This document shows positions 1 to 4,383 of a stretch of 5,042 nucleotides of DNA, in pieces (the first letter of the stretch is position 1; every line of letters starts with the position of its first letter). Source of the DNA: Bacillota bacterium (GTDB lineage Bacteria; Bacillota; Clostridia; Lachnospirales; Lachnospiraceae); contig JAEZJW010000010.1 of NCBI GenBank assembly GCA_023415595.1, positions 1 to 5,042 of the forward strand, in the 5' to 3' direction. The notes below the pieces were generated by a model that saw only the letters and a list, made by a program, of their open reading frames with translations, was not told where the DNA came from and did not search any database. A program made the position numbers and the translations under genes.

Positions 1-2233
1 TCTCACAGCTGATTCTGTAATGGGTATCATCAAGGTCAAAGATATTCTCCAGAGCATTATTGCCTTCATCTAAGAAGATTTCAACACAATCTCTGTTATA
101 AACAGTTCCTGATGATACATTCAGTGCACTATCAGTAACATCTGCTAATACATAGAGTGCCTTATCATCCCATAATGCTTTAAACTTCGCTGTTGTATCT
201 GTTGATCCGGAACCTGATGCGGTTGCTGCAACAAAGTCAGCTTTATCCCATACCTGATCGATATTACCATCAATCACAGGTGAACCAAACTTAGCAACGA
301 AATTACCATCTTTGTCTAAACCGCTTATCTTTAACCCTGCAATTGCATTATTTATTGCGGTTATTGCTGCATTCATCTGATCAGCTGTTGTGTCTTCCTT
401 AGCCAGCAGTTCTTCTGCATCTTCGACTGCTTTCACAACAGCAGCTGCACCCTCAGCCAGATATACGGATAAATCCATCTTTGCTGCTTTAGTCACTGCA
501 TTTGCAAATGTTATTACCTGATTCAAATTATCATAAGCTGAATCCAAATCATTCTGAGTAGCTGTTACTTTTGCGAGTACATCTTTTGCTGCCTTTAAGC
601 TTTCAGTAAATAATAAAGCTGTAACATCCAGCTTCTCGGCAGAAGCGATTAACTTGATTAATTTATACGGATTGAGTCCGGGAACATCTCCGGGCTTTTT
701 GCCGGTAAGTACAACTTCACCAAATACGGCCGGATTTCTCCATGCACTATCGGTTGTATCAAATACTGTAATTGTACCTGCTCTGCTCGTTCCGATAGCA
801 TCATTTACCTGTAAATCCATACCAAAAATTTTATAATTTACTGCAGGATTCTGTAATTCAACCCTTGCTTCAATGATGTAATTTCCATCCCCTGTCTTGG
901 TTGCAGTATAGAATCGGCTGAGATCACCATTACCCGAGGATTGAACATTCCCGTAATTTACTCTGAACTGTAAATCATCAGAACCATAAGAGGAGGTCTT
1001 ATCATTATTCTCATCTAAGAATACTTCAATGGAATCCTTCTCATGTGCATTACGCGGTTCAAGTGTCATGTTAGGATCATTCACCTGGGCAAGGTAATAA
1101 AGTGCATTATCATCCCATAATAACTTAAAGGTTGCAGTTGCTTGTACTGCTGCATTATTCGTATTCGGTGGCTGAATCTGGATTGCCTTCTTCCAAATCT
1201 CATCAATTTCACCATCAATTTTAGGTGTACCAAAATTGGCTACTACTCTTCCATCAGTAGTAAATCCCTTATCATCGGTATCCACATTTACAGGCGGAGT
1301 AGGTGTGGGTGAAGGGGAAGGTGTAGGTGTAGGTTTCTTTGTAGGTGTAGGAGGTGTGGTTGTAATTATAGGATTGGAGCTTCCTCCCTGATCGGTCGTA
1401 TCTTCAACCTGATCACTTAAAGCACGAATTGTAACTTTTTTAAATACTCCATAATTATGTAATACTGCATTCGGTGCATCAACAATCAATTCTTGTCCAG
1501 AGTAGTCACCCTGTGGAATTGTTAATTCGATTTCTTCATTGGTACTAATCAGAATTGTACTTGCTTTGCCTGCTTTTAAAGCCTGATCAAGTTCTCTTTG
1601 TGAAGATACCTTAACCTCTGGTGACACTGTAATTGTAATTTTATCCGAACGATATTTATTAATTGTGGCAGCTTTAATCGTAACCGTTCCATTTTTTAAT
1701 GCAGTTACAACACCACGTTCATTCACACTAGCAACTGAAGTATCACTGGATGTCCAGTTAATAGAATCGGAAGCATCTGATGGTGTATAAGTAATATTTA
1801 AGTTATATGTCTCACCCACTGCCATGGACTGAATCATATTATTTATCTCAACATTTGCAGCTGGCTTCTTAGAAGGTTCTTTCACATATACTTTTGCCTT
1901 TAGGATGATACTACTTTTTCCTGTTGTAATCTTGCAGGAGATGGTTGTACTACCATCGGAGACTGCTTTTACAACACCCTTATTATTAACTGTTGCTACT
2001 TTCTTGTTGCTGCTTTTCCATTGGTACGTTGATTTTGACGGTTTATTTTTGATATTGAGATCATATGATTTTCCAACCAAAATATATCTGTACATTGACT
2101 CTTTAAAGACAGGGTCTGCTTTTGTTGTAGCTGCATTAGCAATCTGTATTCCTGATCCTGCTAGATCTAGAAATACCATGGAAATGACAGCCAACATAGT
2201 AATGATTCGTTTTAAGATCTTACTTTTCTTCAT
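1..2233 (-). CDS. Large secreted multidomain carbohydrate-binding protein (Big2-Big2-CBM9-FIVAR-CBM9), 3' end outside window
   Basis: An open frame of 744 codons runs from the ATG at 2231-2233 off the left edge without a stop. Residues 1-34 form a Sec signal peptide: KKSK/KR basic start, hydrophobic core, and A-N-A before Ala35. Residues about 46-118 and 126-204 are Big2 Ig-like domains with the typical W-x-S-S-[ND]-x-x-V-A-x-V and G-V-V-x-A pattern. Residues 206-273 form a small beta-rich module of unknown class. Residues 292-314 are a Pro/Thr/Ser linker. Residues 326-510 are CBM9-like (IDGEID, LWDD-ALY, DSIEVFLDE, and a final W-x-N-P). Residues 521-634 are two helical FIVAR-like segments. 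A second CBM9-like domain starts near 643 and is cut by the edge. The protein probably acts outside the cell by binding plant polysaccharide, with Big2 and FIVAR parts as spacers or wall-proximal modules. No catalytic, dockerin or S-layer domain is visible. A GH10 xylanase beyond the edge is a guess from known CBM9 partners. The start is supported by a good Shine-Dalgarno and the adjoining signal peptide. Confidence 0.9.
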   Translation of the reverse strand, partial: MKKSKILKRIITMLAVISMVFLDLAGSGIQIANAATTKADPVFKESMYRYILVGKSYDLNIKNKPSKSTYQWKSSNKKVATVNNKGVVKAVSDGSTTISCKITTGKSSIILKAKVYVKEPSKKPAANVEINNMIQSMAVGETYNLNITYTPSDASDSINWTSSDTSVASVNERGVVTALKNGTVTIKAATINKYRSDKITITVSPEVKVSSQRELDQALKAGKASTILISTNEEIELTIPQGDYSGQELIVDAPNAVLHNYGVFKKVTIRALSDQVEDTTDQGGSSNPIITTTPPTPTKKPTPTPSPSPTPTPPVNVDTDDKGFTTDGRVVANFGTPKIDGEIDEIWKKAIQIQPPNTNNAAVQATATFKLLWDDNALYYLAQVNDPNMTLEPRNAHEKDSIEVFLDENNDKTSSYGSDDLQFRVNYGNVQSSGNGDLSRFYTATKTGDGNYIIEARVELQNPAVNYKIFGMDLQVNDAIGTSRAGTITVFDTTDSAWRNPAVFGEVVLTGKKPGDVPGLNPYKLIKLIASAEKLDVTALLFTESLKAAKDVLAKVTATQNDLDSAYDNLNQVITFANAVTKAAKMDLSVYLAEGAAAVVKAVEDAEELLAKEDTTADQMNAAITAINNAIAGLKISGLDKDGNFVAKFGSPVIDGNIDQVWDKADFVAATASGSGSTDTTAKFKALWDDKALYVLADVTDSALNVSSGTVYNRDCVEIFLDEGNNALENIFDLDDTHYRISCE
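2..307 (-). other. Second CBM9-like domain, truncated by the window edge (residue 643 onward)
   Basis: This copy repeats the landmarks of the first: F-G-S-P-x-I-D-G-x-I-D-x-V-W at 649-662, A-L-W-D-D-x-A-L-Y-x-L-A at 686-697 and D-C-V-E-I-F-L-D-E at 715-723. It ends inside the acidic strand region when the window stops. DNA similarity to the first copy is still visible: ttatcatcccataat occurs at 162-176 and again at 1107-1121. This fits an intragenic duplication, though conserved-motif constraint would also explain it. Confidence 0.78.
332..673 (-). other. Two FIVAR-like helical segments between the CBM9 domains (residues about 521-634)
   Basis: Two successive helical hairpin units of roughly 55 residues link the carbohydrate-binding domains. 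The first (about 525-577) reads as A-E-K-L-D, then F-T-E-S-L-K-A-A-K-D-V-L-A, then T-A-T-Q-N-D-L-D-S-A-Y-D-N-L. The second (about 580-634) is more divergent, with K-A-V-E-D-A-E-E-L-L and T-T-A-D-Q-M-N-A-A-I. This is the FIVAR pattern, in which an x-A-x-x-V-L helix is followed by a T-Q-x-x-(V/L)-D-x-A-x-x-x-L helix. FIVAR units are frequent in Gram-positive surface and glycan-degrading proteins, where they are thought to act as spacers. Their function here is inferred. Confidence 0.72.
704..1258 (-). other. First CBM9-like domain (residues about 326-510)
   Basis: This is a complete beta-sandwich carbohydrate-binding module by motif: F-G-x-P-x-I-D-G-x-I-D-x-x-W at 334-347, L-W-D-D-x-A-L-Y at 372-379, a D-S-I-E-V-F-L-D-E acidic strand at 400-408, and a C-terminal W-R-N-P-x-x-F-G-E-V-V-L at 498-509. 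CBM9 domains are known to bind xylan, cellulose or their reducing ends and are commonly attached to GH10 xylanases. The specificity here cannot be read from sequence. It is the paralogue of the truncated copy at 2-307, offset by 315 residues. Confidence 0.8.
1292..1360 (-). repeat. Pro/Thr/Ser linker with short DNA repeats
   Basis: Residues about 292-314 are almost entirely Pro, Thr and Ser, in a P-T-P-T-P-S-P pattern interrupted by two lysines. This is the usual flexible linker of secreted glycanases and is often glycosylated. At DNA level it is written with repeated ACACCT codon pairs, seen on the plus strand as ggtgta/ggtgtg units. It separates the Ig-like stalk from the carbohydrate-binding part. 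Confidence 0.85.
1415..1618 (-). other. Short beta-rich module of unknown class (residues about 206-273)
   Basis: Following the second Big2 domain is about 68 residues with a V-S-S-Q-R-E-L-D-Q-A-L-K-A helix, then successive short beta strands ending I-L-I-S-T, L-T-I-P-Q-G-D-Y-S, E-L-I-V-D-A-P-N-A and Y-G-V-F-K-K-V-T-I-R-A. The rhythm of strand, turn and Asn/Asp resembles a few rungs of a parallel beta-helix, but no catalytic signature is visible. I do not recognise a named domain. It sits just before the flexible linker and may cap the Ig-like stalk. Confidence 0.5.
1622..2098 (-). repeat. Tandem Big2 bacterial Ig-like domains
   Basis: Two domains of about 75 residues (46-118 and 126-204) share the Big2 core. 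The first has Y-Q-W-K-S-S-N-K-K-V-A-T-V-N-N-K-G-V-V and the second I-N-W-T-S-S-D-T-S-V-A-S-V-N-E-R-G-V-V, each followed by an A-x-x-x-G-(S/T)-x-T-I motif. Big2 domains occur in Gram-positive surface proteins and extracellular glycanases, usually as stalk or adhesion modules. Confidence 0.85.
2132..2233 (-). other. Signal peptide coding segment of the secreted protein
   Basis: Codons 1-34 encode a basic N-terminus (MKKSKILKR), a hydrophobic stretch around residues 10-25, and A32-N33-A34 followed by A35, which fits the AXA rule for signal peptidase I. There is no lipobox cysteine near the cleavage point, so a lipoprotein is unlikely. This supports export by the Sec pathway and confirms the chosen start codon. 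Confidence 0.88.
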
Positions 2234-2240
2234 AATAGCT

Positions 2241-2247
2241 TCTCCTT
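2241..2247 (-). promoter_or_regulatory. Ribosome binding site of the secreted protein gene
   Basis: The minus strand reads AAGGAGA followed by seven bases (AGCTATT) and the ATG. This near-consensus Shine-Dalgarno at ideal spacing fixes the start codon at 2233. Confidence 0.85.
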
Positions 2248-2280
2248 TTTGAATATGGTCTCATGCTGCAATAAAATTCT

Positions 2281-2336
2281 TATAAATGTAAATATAGTAA
2301 ATCGTTAAACATATTTGTAAATTATTTACATTTATA
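2281..2336. repeat. 14-bp perfect inverted repeat with an internal TGTAAAT-N-ATTTACA palindrome, operator candidate
   Basis: The arms tataaatgtaaata (2281-2294) and tatttacatttata (2323-2336) are exact reverse complements separated by 28 bases. The right arm overlaps a second perfect palindrome, tgtaaat-t-atttaca (2316-2330), so the heptamer TGTAAAT occurs three times. The arms flank the candidate promoter. The 7-1-7 layout recalls Fur-family boxes, but the sequence does not match a known box closely. AT-richness raises the chance of coincidence. Confidence 0.4.
2294..2321 (-). promoter_or_regulatory. Candidate promoter of the secreted protein gene
   Basis: On the minus strand a -35-like TTTACA (2316-2321) is separated by 16 bases from a -10-like TACTAT (2294-2299). 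Transcription would start near 2286-2288, about 55 bases before the start codon. The -35 matches the sigma-A consensus at five of six positions and the -10 at four of six. In DNA this AT-rich such matches arise easily, so the assignment is tentative. The -35 lies inside the inverted-repeat cluster described separately, which would allow repression or activation there. Confidence 0.35.
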
Positions 2337-2579
2337 GTTTTATGCTAACACATGTCTTATCAGTATTCAATCAAAGTTCATCAACATATTAGTAGCATTT
2401 ATTTATAAATCACCGCTTTTTTTACTTTATTTTCTCTCTAATTTATTGATTGGTGCATATATTTACTGGATTGACAAGCGCGATGTAACGATAAACCTTA
2501 CTCTTGCATTATATTCTAAGAACTATTAAAACCAGCAATTTTTACGGCCTTATTTGCTTTCCTTCAGATATATGCAATG

Positions 2580-2628
2580 AAAAAAGCCCTAGAGAATAGT
2601 ATTCAGATCGAATACTATTCTCCGGGGC
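2580..2628 (-). terminator. Strong intrinsic terminator of the AraC-nucleotidyltransferase unit
   Basis: On the minus strand a 19-bp stem (2610-2628 with 2586-2604) closes on the five-base loop GATCT. It has a single C-A mismatch and one G-T wobble, a GCCC/GGGC base, and is followed directly by six Ts (2580-2585). The plus-strand side has no T tract, so it works only for minus-strand transcription. It lies 35 bases after the stop codon of the gene at 2664-3320. Confidence 0.93.
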
Positions 2629-2663
2629 ACAAATTAATACCATATTATCATTTAAGATTACTT

Positions 2664-3320
2664 TTACATCTTACTAGCAGCGAGACCGTCAATTCCCCTC
2701 TCTGAAAGAAAAGCTATAAACGATGAAATTCTCTCTCGTCTTCCACGTTCTATTTCAATTCTAAAACGTGACATGAATGGTTCTAACCAAAGATTATAAC
2801 CGTTCCATGTATATGGTTCATAATCATGTTGTAATAAATCATAACGTTTGTCCGATACCATATCAATCTGTGTACCTTCAACTACTAATCTTCCAAAATA
2901 TTCTCTGACCCAGCCCTTTGTATTAATAAATGGTTCTACAATATATTCGCCAAACACCTTTTCAGCCTTTTCCCAATCAGAGCTTTTTATTTCTACATCT
3001 AAATCATGGGGAAGAACATTAACACCTCGCACTGCATCACAGCCTGAATCAGCCAAAAACCATATGATATTGTTATCCTTGCATATCTTAGCAAGATGTA
3101 ATAGTGCTTTTTCCCAATTTCCTTTTCCAAACATATCTGGTGCCAATCTTTTAAAATTGCTCATAATAGTTTCAACATTTAAAAACGGACCCAAAAATTC
3201 TTTTACAAATATATCTTCCTCTTGTCGATAATAAGCGTACTTTACAGCATCAGTATATTCACCTGCATCAATAACTATTAAACGTAATATATCATTATGG
3301 TATTCACATTCACATCTCAT
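2664..3320 (-). CDS. Nucleotidyltransferase-fold protein, translationally coupled to the AraC-type regulator
   Basis: A 218-residue cytoplasmic protein with no signal peptide or membrane segment. The nucleotidyltransferase signature is visible: a hydrophobic strand ending I-W-F-L-A-D-S (86-92), 13 residues, then P-H-D-L-D-V-E (104-110) with metal-ligand candidates D106 and D108, and a third acidic residue D153 in G-T-Q-I-D-M-V. This matches the hG[GS]-x(9-13)-Dh[DE]h pattern of the Pol-beta superfamily, except that Asp91 occupies the usual glycine. The first 65 or so residues precede the core and begin with C3-x-C5. Family members transfer NMP to drugs, proteins or RNA. The substrate is unknown here; aminoglycoside- or lincosamide-type antibiotic modification and a toxin-type transferase are both possible. 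The ATG overlaps the upstream stop codon as ATGA, which indicates translational coupling, and the gene is followed by a strong terminator. The fold call is fairly sure, the activity is not. Confidence 0.75.
   Translation of the reverse strand: MRCECEYHNDILRLIVIDAGEYTDAVKYAYYRQEEDIFVKEFLGPFLNVETIMSNFKRLAPDMFGKGNWEKALLHLAKICKDNNIIWFLADSGCDAVRGVNVLPHDLDVEIKSSDWEKAEKVFGEYIVEPFINTKGWVREYFGRLVVEGTQIDMVSDKRYDLLQHDYEPYTWNGYNLWLEPFMSRFRIEIERGRRERISSFIAFLSERGIDGLAASKM
3317..3320 (-). promoter_or_regulatory. ATGA stop-start overlap (translational coupling)
   Basis: The regulator ends TTA-TGA while the nucleotidyltransferase starts ATG-AGA, sharing the four bases ATGA. The AGAGGT stretch just upstream (AAGAGGTATCGTT before the ATG) is a weak Shine-Dalgarno, so terminating ribosomes probably restart here. 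This predicts a fixed protein ratio between the two products. Confidence 0.85.
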
Positions 3321-4237
3321 AACGATACCTCTTGAATCAGCTTAACGGGCAATGCCATTTTGGCACCCATATCAAGAGATGCACCATAATTAAACTTTGG
3401 AGCTACATCAAAATCGTATTGATAACCATATTTATTTGGGTCATACTTATCTATTGCCTTAAATACACTATTAATGGCAGCGCCATAATCCTCTTCATTC
3501 GTAAAAGATTCTGTTTGAAAATATAACATCATACCTTCTGCAATATCAACTACTTCATATCCTTTAGGAATTTCTGCACAATATTCATAAGGTACTTCAA
3601 CTCCTGCTGCAACATGAGTAGTTCCATCTTTGTAAAGACATCCCGGTAGTTCCACAATAGCTGCAACATCTATTTTCTCCGGAATACTATTCAACATTCC
3701 TTCCCAGTCACAGCCCATTTCTTCACAAAAAGACCAATAATCATGTCCCTTTGTTGAACGTAAAATAATTAGTTTTCGTTTCTTTCTCTTAACCGGTGTA
3801 ATCATACACAACATAGAATCATTATTCATTTCCAATCTCTCCCTATGATTTAGATATGTGTAATATGATTTTATTGGATACTGTACAAATAACGGTATTG
3901 CCTTAGGATTTTTTCTATACTCCTTAGGAGTAAACTTAAAGGCTGCCTCAAAGGCTCTTATAAATCCTTCATGACTATCGTAACCTGCCTCAATCGCTAT
4001 ATCAATAATTCTTTTATCTGTATCTAAGATTTCCTTACTACCTGTGGTCAATCTAATTTTTCTTACATATGCTATAGGTGTCATGTTAAGAAATTCTATA
4101 AATAATCTGTCTGCATGACGTTTTGAATAGCCGATTTTCTCATACATTTTATCCAAGCAAAAATCCTGATACTGTATATTTTTTTTGATATAGTCCTGCA
4201 TCACCTGTACTATTTCTACCTTTTCATCCCGAATCAT
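3317..4237 (-). CDS. AraC-family regulator with C-terminal GyrI/Rob-like ligand-binding domain
   Basis: A 306-residue DNA-binding protein with Rob-like architecture: DNA-binding domain first, sensor second. Two helix-turn-helix units occupy about residues 27-63 (L-D-K-M-Y-E-K-I-G-Y-S-K-R-H-A-D-R-L-F) and 76-109 (R-I-I-D-I-A-I-E-A-G-Y-D-S-H-E-G-F-I-R-A-F, ending F-T-P-K-E-Y-R-K). The second is the AraC signature. Residues about 145-303 fit a GyrI-like effector domain, as in Rob, BmrR and SbmC relatives, ending in A-L-P-V-K-L-I. Such domains bind small hydrophobic or cationic molecules, so this is probably a ligand-responsive activator. It heads a two-gene unit: its stop codon overlaps the start of the nucleotidyltransferase by 4 nt, which makes that gene its likely target together with itself. 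GGAGGTG five bases before the ATG fixes the start. The ligand and target promoter are not known. Confidence 0.88.
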   Translation of the reverse strand: MIRDEKVEIVQVMQDYIKKNIQYQDFCLDKMYEKIGYSKRHADRLFIEFLNMTPIAYVRKIRLTTGSKEILDTDKRIIDIAIEAGYDSHEGFIRAFEAAFKFTPKEYRKNPKAIPLFVQYPIKSYYTYLNHRERLEMNNDSMLCMITPVKRKKRKLIILRSTKGHDYWSFCEEMGCDWEGMLNSIPEKIDVAAIVELPGCLYKDGTTHVAAGVEVPYEYCAEIPKGYEVVDIAEGMMLYFQTESFTNEEDYGAAINSVFKAIDKYDPNKYGYQYDFDVAPKFNYGASLDMGAKMALPVKLIQEVSL

Positions 4238-4242
4238 ATCTT

Positions 4243-4249
4243 CACCTCC
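4243..4249 (-). promoter_or_regulatory. Ribosome binding site of the AraC-type regulator
   Basis: The minus strand reads GGAGGTG and then AAGAT before the ATG at 4237. It is a full-consensus Shine-Dalgarno at proper spacing and decides the start codon. Confidence 0.9.
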
Positions 4250-4269
4250 ATAAAGATTATACTATTATT

Positions 4270-4299
4270 GTTATAGTAGTTCTTGATTTAATTGGACAA
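4270..4299 (-). promoter_or_regulatory. Candidate promoter of the AraC-nucleotidyltransferase unit
   Basis: On the minus strand TTGTCC (4294-4299) and TATAAC (4270-4275) are 18 bases apart, giving four of six and five of six matches to the sigma-A hexamers. The start site would fall near 4263, leaving a short leader before the ribosome binding site. The -10 is overlapped by an imperfect inverted repeat, tactat (4260-4265) and atagta (4273-4278), which could serve as a binding site. The surrounding DNA is AT-rich, so chance matches are likely. Confidence 0.4.
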
Positions 4300-4383
4300 A
4301 TAATAATAATCATCTTGTAAACTTGATTATGTGTATAGGATTGCAGATAGTGGGCTTCTATTTATATTACATTATTAGAAAAG

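Larger units (their letters stand above)
2234..2663. other. 430-nt intergenic region between the nucleotidyltransferase gene and the secreted protein gene
   Basis: This gap holds the terminator of the upstream unit (2580-2628) at one end and the inverted repeats, candidate promoter and ribosome binding site of the secreted protein gene at the other. The middle part (about 2340-2578) is AT-rich with no convincing coding frame, RNA gene or riboswitch core. The length leaves room for a regulated promoter. Confidence 0.7.
4238..4383. other. 146-nt gap between the alcohol dehydrogenase and regulator genes
   Basis: The gap holds the candidate promoter and ribosome binding site of the regulator. 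No strong intrinsic terminator follows the dehydrogenase. The only hairpin I see is ataatca (4306-4312) with tgattat (4324-4330), a 7-bp all-but-one A/T stem with an 11-base loop, which is weak. Read-through from the dehydrogenase into the regulator is therefore possible. Confidence 0.55.

Noticed and set aside
654..836. 60-codon plus-strand open frame
   Set aside because: It lies opposite the CBM9/FIVAR part of the secreted protein gene, has no ribosome binding site in a sensible place, and its translation resembles no family.
1..2233. Frameshift in the secreted protein gene, considered because of its length
   Set aside because: Codon-by-codon reading from the ATG at 2233 gives 744 codons with no stop, and domain motifs continue in a single frame to the edge.
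1905..2252. 115-codon plus-strand open frame with hydrophobic stretches
   Set aside because: It is antisense to the signal peptide and first Big2 domain. Its apparent membrane-like character is the complement of Lys/Asn/Glu-rich codons.
2471..2476. Perfect TTGACA on the plus strand
   Set aside because: No acceptable -10 lies 16-18 bases downstream, and no plus-strand gene follows.
2340..2578. Possible riboswitch or small RNA in the gap before the secreted protein gene
   Set aside because: I looked for cyclic-di-GMP and other common clostridial riboswitch cores and saw none. No stable GC-containing hairpins were found apart from the terminator.
2848..3231. 127-codon plus-strand open frame
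   Set aside because: It is antisense to the nucleotidyltransferase gene, which has recognisable motifs and coupled translation. The plus-strand product shows none.
3332..3526. 64-codon plus-strand open frame
   Set aside because: It is antisense to the effector domain of the AraC-type regulator and has no supporting signals.
4256..4261. Perfect TATAAT on the minus strand just before the regulator
   Set aside because: Transcription would start within or after the ribosome binding site, and no -35 is present at the right distance. The pair at 4270-4299 is more plausible.
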